DNA of 64,000 bases from Terriglobia bacterium (GCA_020073145.1 JAIQFS010000027.1:42767-106766); one strand, 5' to 3'. Numbered from the stretch's first letter, positions 37,539 through 46,329 are shown. Translations and numbers: made by a program. Notes: generated from the letters alone by a model not told the origin.

Positions 37539-38120
37539 ATGCCGAATATCACGGCAGTGCTGGCGATCGGGTTCGCGGTGATCCTGGCAGGTTTCGCCGC
37601 GTGGCGCCTGGTACGCGCCTGGTGGACGTACCGCGGCCGAATGGTGATCGCGTGTCCGGAGAATCAGCAGCCCGCCGGAGTTTCGGTCGATGCGCGGCAT
37701 GCGGCCGCCACCGCCCTCGCTGGCAACCCACAGCTGCGCCTCTCAGACTGTTCCCGCTGGCCCGAACGGGCCGGCTGCGGGCAACAGTGTCTCAGCCAGA
37801 TTGAGGCTGCGCCCGAAGATTGTCTGGTGCACCACATCCTGGCGCAATGGTACGCCGGCAAGAGCTGCGCCTGGTGCGGCCAGCCCCTCGGTGAGATTCA
37901 CGTTGCCGAGCGCAAGCCCACCCTCCTCTTGGCCGATCAGTCTTCCATGGAGTGGAATGAGATCCCAGCCGAGCGGTTGCAGGAGACGCTGGCCACAGCG
38001 CTGCCGCTTTGCTTCGGCTGCCACATCGCTAACACCATGCGCCGGGAGCACCCGGAGCTGGTCATCGACCGGTCGCGGCCTGCGCTGAGCGGAGGCCTTC
38101 GGGGTCCTCACGCTCCCTAG
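37539..38120 (+). CDS. membrane-anchored Cys-rich protein, unknown
   Basis: 193 residues from ATG 37539; one N-terminal membrane helix (NITAVLAIGFAVILAGFAAW) followed by a soluble domain with paired cysteines (CPENQQPAGV, LSDCSRWPERAGCGQQC, SCAWCGQPLGEIH, LCFGCHIANTMRREHP). The CxxC/CxxxC spacing suggests zinc or haem-like metal binding; CxxCH occurs once (CFGCH), so a single c-type haem is conceivable. An upstream in-frame ATG (37500) is preceded by GGGGAGG, but only one base away. Its stop overlaps the ribosome-binding site of the next gene. Confidence 0.55.
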   Translation: MPNITAVLAIGFAVILAGFAAWRLVRAWWTYRGRMVIACPENQQPAGVSVDARHAAATALAGNPQLRLSDCSRWPERAGCGQQCLSQIEAAPEDCLVHHILAQWYAGKSCAWCGQPLGEIHVAERKPTLLLADQSSMEWNEIPAERLQETLATALPLCFGCHIANTMRREHPELVIDRSRPALSGGLRGPHAP

Positions 38121-38132
38121 GAAGTGAGTCCC

Positions 38133-38753
38133 ATGAAATTCGCGGCGTTGTACCTGGTGCTGGGCGTGTTGCCCGCGTTCGGGGGAAGCCGGGAGCCACC
38201 GGTCCGTTTATACGTCCAGTTCCAACACCAGCCGCCCGACGCGGTGCTGGATGCCATCCGGGCGGAACTGCAGGAGATCATGCTTCCCTCCGGAATGGAT
38301 CTCGACTGGCGCTCACTGGACGCCGCCCGAGGCGACGAAGTCTCCAGCGAACTGGTGGTCGTCCACTTCAAAGGAACCTGCGGCATCGACAACCTGGAGC
38401 CTTTCGACGGGTACCCCGGCCCGCTCGGGTGGACTCACATCAGCGACGGTGAGATCCTTCCGTTTAGCGACGTCAATTGTGACGGCGTCCGCATCTTCAT
38501 CCAGCGGGATCTCCTGCGTTTCCCCGAAGAAGAGCGGCCGGCGGCCTATGGCCGCGCCCTCGCCCGCGTCCTGGCGCATGAGCTCTATCATGTCTTTGCC
38601 AAGACCCGGAAGCACAGCTCTACGGGAGTGGCGAAAGCCGCCTATAGCGTGCACGATCTGCTTGCCCTCAAACTCCGGCTGGAGAAGCCGCAGTGTGACC
38701 TGCTGCGCGCCTCTCACTCGCACGGAGCCAACAGCTTCAGTGCCGGCCAGTAG
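38133..38753 (+). CDS. secreted HExxH metalloprotease-like protein
   Basis: 206 residues with a signal peptide (KFAALYLVLGVLPAFGGS). The ATG at 38133 follows AGGAAG, which overlaps the upstream stop. Residues in the second half contain the zinc protease signature HELYH (LAHELYHVFAKTRKH), preceded by RALARVL, as in short metzincin- or DUF-type peptidases; the third ligand is not identified. A Cys-containing strand (KGTCGIDNLEPF) may form a disulfide. It is translationally coupled to the Cys-rich membrane protein, suggesting a functional pair. Confidence 0.65.
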   Translation: MKFAALYLVLGVLPAFGGSREPPVRLYVQFQHQPPDAVLDAIRAELQEIMLPSGMDLDWRSLDAARGDEVSSELVVVHFKGTCGIDNLEPFDGYPGPLGWTHISDGEILPFSDVNCDGVRIFIQRDLLRFPEEERPAAYGRALARVLAHELYHVFAKTRKHSSTGVAKAAYSVHDLLALKLRLEKPQCDLLRASHSHGANSFSAGQ

Positions 38754-38759
38754 ATCTCG

Positions 38760-38765
38760 TATAAT
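38760..38765 (+). promoter_or_regulatory. perfect -10 box (TATAAT), near-leaderless start
   Basis: TATAAT at 38760-38765 lies 9 bases before the ATG at 38775; the mRNA would start within a few bases of the codon. Confidence 0.5.
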
Positions 38766-38774
38766 CCCCAGTGT

Positions 38775-39335
38775 ATGGGGGTTCGCGAACTGGAAGAGAT
38801 CCACAAGCAGTTTGAGCTGATCGGCGAGCAGGCCAAGGCGGTGGCAGCGGGGCTGACGGAAACCCAATTCACGTGGCGGCCCGCGCCGCAGGATTGGTCC
38901 ATTCAAGAGTGTCTCGGCCATCTCACCATGGTCGGCCAGCACCAGATCCGCCTCATTGAAAGCGCCGTTCAGCATGCCCGGGTTCGAGGAATCACCGGAA
39001 GCGGTCCCTTCCGGTATGGATGGATCGAGCGAGCCATTCTCCGTCAGACCGAACCTCCGGCCCGGCGTAGATTCTCGGCGCCGCGGCGGTTCCGGCCCGT
39101 CCATGGCCAGCCCGTCACCGCGATCCTTCCCACGTTTCTGCACGTGCAGCGCGAGTTCATCCGGCTTACCGCGCAATCCGACGGTCTGGATCTGGCGCGC
39201 GTGAAGGTGGCGACGCCCATCACCCGGTTTCTCAAACTGAGCCTGGGAATCATGCTGGCGCAGCAAGCCGCGCACGAGCGGCGCCACCTGGAGCAAGCGC
39301 GCCGGGTGCGCCAGAATCCCCGCTTCCCCGGGTAA
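38775..39335 (+). CDS. DinB-like (DinB_2) four-helix protein
   Basis: 186 residues with the DinB superfamily metal-site pattern: QDWSIQECLGHLTMVGQHQI supplies one His and AAHERRHLEQA the others, on a predicted four-helix bundle. The family includes thiol-dependent transferases and damage-inducible proteins of uncertain activity. It directly precedes the acylase gene (2-base gap), so they are probably co-transcribed. A perfect TATAAT box lies just before it. Confidence 0.8.
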   Translation: MGVRELEEIHKQFELIGEQAKAVAAGLTETQFTWRPAPQDWSIQECLGHLTMVGQHQIRLIESAVQHARVRGITGSGPFRYGWIERAILRQTEPPARRRFSAPRRFRPVHGQPVTAILPTFLHVQREFIRLTAQSDGLDLARVKVATPITRFLKLSLGIMLAQQAAHERRHLEQARRVRQNPRFPG

Positions 39336-39337
39336 CG

Positions 39338-41563
39338 ATGAAGCCTTCCACTCCGGGGCGGTTCGTTCCCTACATCAACCTGGGCATTCTCATGGTCCTG
39401 GTGGCGGCGCTCGGACTGGTGTATTGGTATGCGTGGCGGCCGCTGCCGCAGCGGTCGGGCGTCATCGAGGCTCCGGTTTCCCGCCCGGTCACCGTGAGTT
39501 TTGACGCGTTGGGAGAGCCGCACATTCGGGCAGACCACCAGGAGGACGCGCTGGTGGCGCAGGGATATGTGACTGCGCAGGACCGCTTGTGGCAGATGGA
39601 CGCCCTGCGGCGCCTGGCCGGCGGCGACCTGGCTGAGATTGTGGGGCCCCCCGCGTTGGAATCCGACCGCGAGTCGCGCCGCATGCGCCTGCGTCGTGTC
39701 GCCGAGGCTGCCTATCTCAACCTCCCCCCGGCCGATCGCGCCGTGCTGGCCGCCTACGCCCGCGGCGTGAATGCCTACATCGCCACCCACCGGACCAATT
39801 TGCCGGTCGAGTTCACCTTGCTCGGCTATCAGCCGCGGCCCTGGAGCGCGGTCGATTCCATTCTGATCGGCCTGCACATGTTCCGGACCCTGACCACCAC
39901 CTGGCGTGACGAACTGGCGAAGCGCACCATGGCGCGCGCGGGCGATGCCCGGAAGGTGGATTTTCTCTTCCCCGTGCGCGCCGGCGACGAAGTGCATCCC
40001 GGATCCAACGCCTGGGTCGTGGCCGGGAGCCGGACCGCTTCGGGCAGGCCGCTGCTCTCTAACGATATGCATCTGGAGTACGCGCTGCCCGGCGTGTGGT
40101 ACATGACCCATCTCCAAGCGCCGGGCCTGGACGTGGCGGGCGTCGCCCTGCCCGGCACTCCGGGCGTGATCGTGGGCCACAATCAACACATCGCCTGGGG
40201 CATCACCAATCTCCAGTTCGACGTCCAGGACCTCTACATCGAGAAACTCAACGAGCGCACCGGCCAGTACCTGTACCAGGGCCGCGTGGAGCAGGCGCGG
40301 CCGGAGCGGGAAGTGATCCGCGTCAAAGGCCGGCCGCCGGTCGAGTTGTTGGTGTGGGTCACGCGCCACGGGCCGCTGTTCGTCACCGAGGGCGGCGACC
40401 GCATGGTACTGCGCTGGGTGGCGGAAGACCCGGCCATCTTTCAGTATCCAATCCTGGAATACGACCGCGCCCAGAACTGGCAGCAATTTGCCGCCGCCCT
40501 CTCGCGCTTTCCGGGGCCGGGTTCCAATTTCGTGTACGCGGACACCGATGGCAATATCGGCTATCACGCCGTCGGCAAGCTGCCCAAACGCCGCGGCTAC
40601 TCCGGAGACGTGCCCGTGGACGGCTCCTCGGGAACCTTCGACTGGGACGGGTACATTCCCTTTGACCAGCTTCCGTCGGCGTTCAATCCGCCGCGCGGTC
40701 TGATCGTTTCTTCCAACCAGAATCCATTTCCGCCCGATTATCCCTATCCGGTGAGCGGCAACTTCGCACCCCCGGCGCGATCGCGCCAGATTTTTGATTT
40801 GCTCTCCACCCGGAAAGACTGGCACGCCGGCCAGATGCTGGCCATTCAAACCGATATTTACTCGGCGCCGATGAAATACCTGGCCGATCAGGTGGCGGCC
40901 GCTTACCAGAAGCGTCGCGCCCCAGGCCCCGAGTTGGACCAGGCGGTGGCGTTCTTGCGCGCTTGGAACGGGCAAATGGGCAAAGACCAGGCGGCCCCGT
41001 TTCTGGCAACTCTGTTGTATCAGCACGTGCGCACCGCCGTGGCGGAGAGCGCCTCGCCGGGAAACGGAGCGGCCTATGATTCCCGGCTCGCGCCCGCCGT
41101 GGTGAACCAGTTGCTCCGCGACCGGCCCGCCGGCTGGTTCGATGACTACGATGCCATGCTGCTCCGCGCGCTGGCCGATGCCGTCGAAGAAGGCGGCCGC
41201 ATCCAGGGCCGCGACCTCAATCATTGGCGTTATGGCGCGTACTGGAAGGTGACCATCAATCACCCCATCCTGCACGCCGTCCCCGTGCTGGGCCCCTATT
41301 TCGACATCGGCACGGTGCCCATGAGCGGTTCCGCCACAACGGTCAAACAGACTACGCGCCAGTTAGCTCCCTCCATGCGCATGGACGCGGATCTCGGAAA
41401 CTGGGAGCAATCGCTCCTCAACATCCAAATCGGACAGTCCGGCCAGATCCTCTCCCGGCATTACAAAGACCAGTGGGCCGACTACTACAACGGCCGCAGC
41501 TATCCGATGCAGTTCGGCTCCATCACAGCCAAAAACACGCTGGAATTCCGCCCGGCTCGGTAG
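39338..41563 (+). CDS. penicillin-acylase family (S45) Ntn-hydrolase
   Basis: 741 residues. It begins with an N-terminal membrane anchor or signal (INLGILMVLVAALGLVYWYA), then the alpha subunit, then the auto-processing site HPGSNAWVVAGSR with nucleophile Ser223 expected at the start of the beta subunit, and downstream LPGTPGVIVGHNQHIAWGIT and SDMHLEYALPGVWYMTH-type motifs. Members are penicillin G, cephalosporin or N-acyl-homoserine-lactone acylases that hydrolyse amide bonds in the periplasm after self-cleavage; the acyl preference is unpredictable. Downstream of the DinB-like gene in the same transcript. Confidence 0.88.
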   Translation: MKPSTPGRFVPYINLGILMVLVAALGLVYWYAWRPLPQRSGVIEAPVSRPVTVSFDALGEPHIRADHQEDALVAQGYVTAQDRLWQMDALRRLAGGDLAEIVGPPALESDRESRRMRLRRVAEAAYLNLPPADRAVLAAYARGVNAYIATHRTNLPVEFTLLGYQPRPWSAVDSILIGLHMFRTLTTTWRDELAKRTMARAGDARKVDFLFPVRAGDEVHPGSNAWVVAGSRTASGRPLLSNDMHLEYALPGVWYMTHLQAPGLDVAGVALPGTPGVIVGHNQHIAWGITNLQFDVQDLYIEKLNERTGQYLYQGRVEQARPEREVIRVKGRPPVELLVWVTRHGPLFVTEGGDRMVLRWVAEDPAIFQYPILEYDRAQNWQQFAAALSRFPGPGSNFVYADTDGNIGYHAVGKLPKRRGYSGDVPVDGSSGTFDWDGYIPFDQLPSAFNPPRGLIVSSNQNPFPPDYPYPVSGNFAPPARSRQIFDLLSTRKDWHAGQMLAIQTDIYSAPMKYLADQVAAAYQKRRAPGPELDQAVAFLRAWNGQMGKDQAAPFLATLLYQHVRTAVAESASPGNGAAYDSRLAPAVVNQLLRDRPAGWFDDYDAMLLRALADAVEEGGRIQGRDLNHWRYGAYWKVTINHPILHAVPVLGPYFDIGTVPMSGSATTVKQTTRQLAPSMRMDADLGNWEQSLLNIQIGQSGQILSRHYKDQWADYYNGRSYPMQFGSITAKNTLEFRPAR

Positions 41564-41739
41564 AAAAGCGCCGGCTGAGCGACGGCGCTGGCCCACCCCG
41601 TGTGCTCGAGTCCAGACCTGCCCGCGGTGCATCAGCCGTCCGAGTTCAGCTGCTCGCGCGGGCCCGTATGTTACACTACAATCCTTGCCCGGTAGCGCCT
41701 CCACAGGATCTCGAAAAGTCGCCGGCTCGTGCTCCATCG

Positions 41740-42309
41740 ATGACGGACGTTCTGATCCTCGATAACTACGATTCGTTTACCTGGAACCTCGTGCAAGCGG
41801 TCGAAGGCCTCGGTGCGCGGTGTATCGTCCGCCGGTCCGACCGCATCGATCTGGAGGAAACCGCCGCGCTCGCTCCGCGGCGCGTGATCCTGTCGCCGGG
41901 GCCCTATGGGCCTGAGCGAACCGGCATCTGTGCCGGCGTGGTGCGTCGCTTCGCCAGCAGGATTCCCATGCTCGGCGTCTGCCTGGGCATGCAGGTGATT
42001 GCCACCGTCGCCGGGGCCGCCGTGGCGCCATCGGGCCATCCCGTGCACGGAAAAGCCTCTCCGGTCTGCCACGCGGGTCAGGGTGTCTTGCGCGATTTGC
42101 CCAGCCCCTTCTGGGGAGCCCGCTATCATTCCCTGCAAGTGGAGCCCCGGTCGGTGCCGCCCGCCCTCGAGGTGACGGCGTGGACCGCGGACGGCATCAT
42201 CATGGGTTGCCGCCTGCGCGGCACTCGCGCCGAGGGGGTTCTGTTCCATCCCGAATCGTTTCTCACCGAGCACGGTGGTGCACTGCTGCGCAATTTTTTG
42301 CAGGATTGA
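41740..42309 (+). CDS. pabA: aminodeoxychorismate/anthranilate synthase glutamine amidotransferase
   Basis: 189 residues. The class I glutamine amidotransferase fold is clear: VLILDNYDSFTWNLVQAVE, the oxyanion strand LSPGPYGPER, nucleophile LGVCLGMQV (Cys), and the catalytic His/Glu pair FHPESFL. It supplies ammonia to the chorismate-binding partner encoded 3 bases downstream. Because that partner has the PIKGT lysine rather than PIAGT, this pair is assigned to p-aminobenzoate (folate) rather than tryptophan synthesis; amphibolic use is possible. ATG 41740 chosen as the start because it opens directly into the first strand. Confidence 0.9.
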   Translation: MTDVLILDNYDSFTWNLVQAVEGLGARCIVRRSDRIDLEETAALAPRRVILSPGPYGPERTGICAGVVRRFASRIPMLGVCLGMQVIATVAGAAVAPSGHPVHGKASPVCHAGQGVLRDLPSPFWGARYHSLQVEPRSVPPALEVTAWTADGIIMGCRLRGTRAEGVLFHPESFLTEHGGALLRNFLQD

Positions 42310-42312
42310 GAC

Positions 42313-43746
42313 ATGTGGTCCGATCGGCTGACGCCGTCGTCCCGGCAAGCTTTGGTCGAGCGCCTCCGCGCCGTCCTGCCGCCGCCTCCCAGCGATGCTC
42401 GATCTCACAACATCCGTCTGCCCTGGACCCACGAGGTCACCGATGTCGCGGCAGCATTGTGGCGACAGCGGGATTTCCTCTGGCTGGATCAGCCGGCCGA
42501 GACCCGGCTGCTGGTGGATCCGGTGGCCCGCGTCACCGTGCGCAACGGGTACGCCACCATTCGAGGCCCGCGCGGCACGGCCCGGCTGAAGACGCACGGA
42601 TTGGACCTGATCGAAGCGGCCCTCGCCGCATGGGGCGGACCGTCCTCCGCCTTGCTGTGCGGCTATCTGGGGTACGAACTGGGCAACGAACTGGAAGAGG
42701 TCCGCCAGCCCCCGCGCCGGTCCGGTGATTTGCCCGATCTGCACCTGGCGCTCTATGACTGGCGGATGGAGAAAGGCCCGGACGGTTGGCGGCTGTGCGG
42801 AACCGGTGCGTGGAGGACGCGCCGCGCCGAAGACCTCGAGAAGCTCCTCCAGAAGGAATCCGCAACCAAGGCCCCAGCCTTCACGGCGGGCCCCATCACC
42901 AGTTGCCCTACCGATCAAGGCTTTCAGGCTGCCGTCGCGCGAACCGTCGAGCGCATTTACAACGGCGAGCTCTTCCAGGTCAACCTGTGCCGCCGCCTTG
43001 AGACCGCGCTGCCGTTTGCGCACATCTGGCCTCTGTACCTGCGGTTGCGCAGCATCAGCCCAGCCTCTCACGGGGCGCTGGTGCGCACGGGGGCGCGGAG
43101 CGCCGTTTTGTCCGTGAGTCCGGAACTCTTTCTCAGCGTCCGTGGCGGCCTGGCGCGCTCCTGCCCCATCAAGGGAACCCGGCCTCGGGGTGGGTCTCCC
43201 GAACAGGACCGGGAATTGGCCGCGGCCTTGGCATCGAGCGAAAAAGATCGCGCCGAACTGGCCATGATCGTGGACGTCACTCGCAACGACCTCGGGCGCG
43301 TGTGCGCTCCGGGCTCGGTGACGGTCGCGCGGCACGCCGAGCTGGTGTCGTTGCCCACCGTGCATCATACCTATTCGGAGGTGACCGGCCAGTTGCGGCC
43401 GGAGTGCGGCCCCGCCGAGCTGCTGCGCGCTTGTTTTCCGCCGGCGTCGATCACCGGCGCGCCCAAGATTCGCGCCATGCAGTTAGCGGCTCAAGAGGAA
43501 GGCTACCGGCGCGGCCCGGCCATGGGCGCCATCGGCTGGATTTCGCTGGGTGGGGACATGGAGCTTTCGGTGGCGATCCGCACAGCCATGGCTTCCCAAG
43601 ACCGCGTATGGTATCTCGCCGGCTGTGGCATCACGGCCGAGTCGGTTCCGGAAGAAGAACTGGCCGAGTCCCAGGCCAAAGCCGTCGCCTTTGTGGGGGC
43701 GCTGGGAGCAGCCCCCATTCGACCGGCCGATCGGCCCAACCCTTGA
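42313..43746 (+). CDS. pabB: aminodeoxychorismate synthase component I
   Basis: 477 residues with the chorismate-binding fold. Motifs: the PIKGT signature (Lys287), KDRAELAMIVDVTRNDLGRV, PTVHHTYSEVTGQLR and GAPKIRAMQ. The Lys of PIKGT distinguishes PabB from TrpE. With PabA it converts chorismate and glutamine to 4-amino-4-deoxychorismate. The lyase (pabC) is not adjacent. ATG 42313 follows the pabA stop by 3 bases, so the two form a translationally linked pair. Confidence 0.9.
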   Translation: MWSDRLTPSSRQALVERLRAVLPPPPSDARSHNIRLPWTHEVTDVAAALWRQRDFLWLDQPAETRLLVDPVARVTVRNGYATIRGPRGTARLKTHGLDLIEAALAAWGGPSSALLCGYLGYELGNELEEVRQPPRRSGDLPDLHLALYDWRMEKGPDGWRLCGTGAWRTRRAEDLEKLLQKESATKAPAFTAGPITSCPTDQGFQAAVARTVERIYNGELFQVNLCRRLETALPFAHIWPLYLRLRSISPASHGALVRTGARSAVLSVSPELFLSVRGGLARSCPIKGTRPRGGSPEQDRELAAALASSEKDRAELAMIVDVTRNDLGRVCAPGSVTVARHAELVSLPTVHHTYSEVTGQLRPECGPAELLRACFPPASITGAPKIRAMQLAAQEEGYRRGPAMGAIGWISLGGDMELSVAIRTAMASQDRVWYLAGCGITAESVPEEELAESQAKAVAFVGALGAAPIRPADRPNP

Positions 43747-43856
43747 CGCGCTCGATCGTCACTCAGACCTCGTCACCGGGCAACGGCGGGCGATTCCCGC
43801 CAGGGAACCCTCCCGGTCCACGGCGGTCACCGAATCCCGACCGGCCCCGGCAGCTC

Positions 43857-44147
43857 TTACACCACCGCGGCCGAGGCGTACAGGGGAGCAACGTCCAGAG
43901 TACCCACCAACCGCTCTACCAGATCTTGCGGGCAGAGGAACTCATCCAGCGCATCGGCTGCGGTCCGGTACAAGGGGTTGTTCCCCATCCGTACGATTTC
44001 ACCGGACTCCGAGACCCAGGTCCCGCCCGGACCGGCGACGAACTCCACCGAATCCCGGCATCCCCGGAGAGCAATCCGCATTCCCTCTTCTGACCGCGAC
44101 AGCACGATGGCTTCGACTTTGGTTCCGTTTGCGTAGGTAATCGTCAT
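43857..44147 (-). CDS. small unknown protein
   Basis: 96 residues starting TITYANGTKVEAIVLSRSEE, predicted mostly beta with a compact body (IALRGCRDSVEFV, TWVSESGEIVRMG) and a helical C-terminus (ALDEFLCPQDLVERLVGTL). No signal peptide, two Cys. The family is not recognised. Convergent with pabB. Confidence 0.55.
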   Translation of the reverse strand: MTITYANGTKVEAIVLSRSEEGMRIALRGCRDSVEFVAGPGGTWVSESGEIVRMGNNPLYRTAADALDEFLCPQDLVERLVGTLDVAPLYASAAVV

Positions 44148-44492
44148 AGCAGATCCAGGTTGCCACAAGCCGCCGGGCCGGTCCCAGGGAGCAGTGTACC
44201 GTTGCGGTACCAGTATCGGCGCAGCAGGGTTAGCAGGTAACCGTTGGTCCGCGCGTAGTCACTCCGGTTAGCAGGCGCGGGGCAAATCCCGATGCGCCGG
44301 GCCTCTCGCCAGCCTCTCCTGCTAACCCCGGTTAACCCATACTGCCCTTGGTTGTGGTCCTCGCTGGCGGCCCCCGAACGGCGCCAACCACGCTCGGTCC
44401 TGCTCACGGCCATCTGTTATAACTTGTGTGAGGGTTGTTCGTCGAGATGCGATCGCGGAACTCGTCCGCATTCGCGAAAGACAAGAGGACCG
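44148..44492. other. gene-poor stretch with repeated GGTTAGCAGG motif and hairpin
   Basis: This 345-base gap holds no convincing gene. GGTTAGCAGG occurs at 44228-44237 and 44266-44275; its reverse complement CCTGCTAACC is at 44318-44327, so the second and third copies form a 10-bp stem with a 42-base loop. A possible -10 box (TATAAC, 44418-44423) leads to the small membrane-protein frame. The repeats could be a protein-binding site or an RNA structure; they may also be mobile-element debris. Confidence 0.4.
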
Positions 44493-44588
44493 ATGTCGCC
44501 ACTTCGAAATACGATCTACAGCGTGGTCCTCCTGCTCGCGTTGTGTGCGCTGTTGTTGTGGAAAGCCCGGCGCCGCCGGAAACCCTGA
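44493..44588 (+). CDS. possible 31-residue single-pass membrane protein
   Basis: SPLRNTIYSVVLLLALCALL, then a basic tail WKARRRRKP: one hydrophobic helix with a positively charged C-terminus, typical of single-pass small membrane proteins. AAGAGGA lies 3 bases before the ATG. It is the only frame in the stretch with a start, a ribosome-binding site and a believable topology. It lies just upstream of the bactofilin gene and may be co-transcribed with it. Function unknown. Confidence 0.45.
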   Translation: MSPLRNTIYSVVLLLALCALLLWKARRRRKP

Positions 44589-44699
44589 GACGCGGCAGTG
44601 CCGCTTCCGTCCAGACTCGCCGGCCGCGCGAGTCGCGTTTGGCAGTCGGAATGCACAGAATACGGTTCTTCAGATCCAAACCCAGAAGGAGAAACCAAC

Positions 44700-45200
44700 G
44701 TGTGGAACAAACGCCCTGATGATCCGGCAGCGCCTCCTCAGGCGCCGCCCAACCGCAACGCCGCACCACCCGCCGCCATGCCCCCGCGCGCGCCCGCGCC
44801 CGCGCCGCCCACCTCCCGGCCCGTCGCTTCCATCGGAGCCTCGATGAGCATCAAGGGCGAAATCCGGGCGCAGGAGGAATTGTTCGTGGATGGCGATGTG
44901 GAAGGCGTGTTGGAATCGCACAGCTCGTTGACGGTAGGCCCCAACGGCAAGGTCCGGGCCAACATCAAGGCGCGCGAAGTGATCGTCTTCGGCTCGGTCA
45001 AAGGGAATGTGGAAGTCTCGGATAAAGTGGCCATTCGCGATCACGGCAGTGTGATCGGCGACATCCGGACCGCGGGGATCAGCATCGATGACGGCGCCTA
45101 TTTCAAGGGCAGCATCGACATTGTCCGGCCGCAGCCGCAAGCCGTCACCAAGCCCGTGAAGAGCGAGCCGCCCATCGCCGCGGCGGTCGGCCAGTCCTAA
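44700..45200 (+). CDS. bactofilin
   Basis: 166 residues. The GTG at 44700 follows AGAAGGAG by about 9 bases. A Pro/Ala-rich N-terminal tail (about residues 8-38) precedes the bactofilin beta-helix (IGASMSIKGEIRAQEELFVD, then TVGPNGKVRANIKAREVIVF and GNVEVSDKVAIRDHGSVIGD), in which each turn carries a conserved G. Bactofilins polymerise into cytoplasmic, often membrane-linked, filaments that position cell-wall enzymes and shape the cell. Disordered tails at both ends (PQPQAVTKPVK) are usual. Confidence 0.9.
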   Translation: MWNKRPDDPAAPPQAPPNRNAAPPAAMPPRAPAPAPPTSRPVASIGASMSIKGEIRAQEELFVDGDVEGVLESHSSLTVGPNGKVRANIKAREVIVFGSVKGNVEVSDKVAIRDHGSVIGDIRTAGISIDDGAYFKGSIDIVRPQPQAVTKPVKSEPPIAAAVGQS

Positions 45201-45336
45201 GACGAACGCTTCCGCGTGTGCAAGTTTTGCGCGCCGCGCCACCGGCACAACGTACCTTTTTCCAGGGGGCCCCGCTGCGCCCAATCCCGGCGCCAAAGAA
45301 CCGGACGAAATCGCACGTTGTTCCCGCAGAAATTAC

Positions 45337-45385
45337 TGGTGGGCTCTGATGGATTTGAACCATCGGCCAACGGATGATGAGTCCG
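45337..45385 (-). repeat. partial copy of the tRNA(CAT) 3' part
   Basis: Forty-nine bases match the intact tRNA gene at 46254-46302 with three differences, running from the CCA end into the anticodon stem; the 5' half is missing. Such a fragment is what remains when an element integrates at a tRNA 3' end and leaves a duplicate of the target. It lies on the far side of the toxin-antitoxin genes from the intact tRNA. Confidence 0.75.
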
Positions 45386-45537
45386 GGCTTTGGCCGTGCA
45401 CGATACGCTATTCTGCGTCAAATTTATCAGCAACTTGCAGGAGTGGACCTTCCATTGCCTCCACGCAGGCAGGGCGAAAGTCTATCGGCGTTGCGGACGC
45501 AATTGCAGCTTCGCCGTGCCGCCCCACTTTCCGCTAT

Positions 45538-45558
45538 ACGCAAATTGCGTAATACTAT
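45538..45558 (+). promoter_or_regulatory. promoter with palindromic operator for the toxin-antitoxin module
   Basis: ACGCAAATTGCGT (45538-45550) is a near-perfect palindrome, followed at once by TACTAT (45553-45558), a -10-like box 8 bases before the toxin ATG. Autoregulating antitoxins of the HigA/XRE type bind such palindromes over their own promoter; that this one does so is inferred. Confidence 0.45.
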
Positions 45559-45566
45559 AAAGGTGC

Positions 45567-45755
45567 ATGGCCGGCGCTCCCATGACGGTGGTGGAGACTG
45601 CGGAGTTCCTGAAGCAGGCGACGCGACTCATGGCAGATTCGGAGCGCGAGGCATTAGTGGCGTTCGTAGGAGCGAATCCGGAGGCCGGCGAAATCATGCG
45701 GGAGACTGGCGGCGTGCGGGGGGATATCCGGGGAAGAAGTAGGAGGGCGCCATGA
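45567..45755 (+). pseudogene. truncated RelE/HigB-type toxin
   Basis: 62 residues. The start (MTVVETAEFLKQATRLM, from 45582) and body (EREALVAFVGANPEAGEIMR, GGVR) match the N-terminal part of RelE-like toxins of about 105-115 residues, but after GGVR the sequence breaks into an unrelated short tail (GDIRGRSRRAP). The segment with the catalytic beta-sheet residues is gone, apparently by an internal deletion, so it should not be toxic. Its stop still overlaps the antitoxin ATG (ATGA), showing the module's original coupling. ATG 45567 is the upstream alternative. Confidence 0.65.
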
Positions 45756-46114
45756 ACAGGAATACCAAGACCAAGCGGCCCGCGCAGAAGGCGGCCGGGC
45801 GCGTGCCGAAGAAACGGTCCACGGTCGGCGCGAGTATCATCAAGGGACTCGAGCAGGCCGTTGCGTGGACGCGTGGTGAGAATGACGACGTCCACGTGAC
45901 GCCGGTGCACGTACCCGAAGTCGATGTGCGCGAGGTCCGTACCAAGATGGGCCTCAGCCAGGCGCAGTTCGCAACCAAGTTCGGTTTCCCGCCGGCCACC
46001 TTACGCAATTGGGAACAGGGCCGCGCGCGGCCGGATGCGCCGACTCGAGTTCTGCTCGCGGTGATCGCCAAGCACCCCGAGGCAGTAGAGGACGTCCTGC
46101 GGAAGGCGAGTTGA
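45752..46114 (+). CDS. HigA-like antitoxin with C-terminal XRE helix-turn-helix
   Basis: 120 residues: a basic disordered N-terminus (RNTKTKRPAQKAAGRVPKKR), a toxin-binding region (SIIKGLEQAVAWTRGENDD) and an XRE-type DNA-binding domain (VREVRTKMGLSQAQFATKFG, FPPATLRNWEQGRARPDAPT). It would neutralise the RelE-like toxin and repress the operon through the palindrome at 45538. As the toxin is truncated, it may now be an orphan regulator. Confidence 0.8.
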   Translation: MNRNTKTKRPAQKAAGRVPKKRSTVGASIIKGLEQAVAWTRGENDDVHVTPVHVPEVDVREVRTKMGLSQAQFATKFGFPPATLRNWEQGRARPDAPTRVLLAVIAKHPEAVEDVLRKAS

Positions 46115-46253
46115 TTGCACAACCGCACAATGCGAACTACGCCTCAATCGCGCGGTCCATTCGTGCCCCCGGTGTCCAACTTGTGCCCCAGCACGCCGCC
46201 CGGTCGAACCTCCTGAGATCGCGGGCAGAATCGGACGTAGAGCCAGAAATCCT

Positions 46254-46329
<76 letters not shown>

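Noticed and set aside
39044..41275. 743-residue minus-strand frame across the acylase
   Set aside because: Opposite to a well-supported acylase gene; no recognisable motif.
44781..44820. CGCGCCCG-rich repeat
   Set aside because: Low-complexity coding for the Pro/Ala-rich bactofilin tail.
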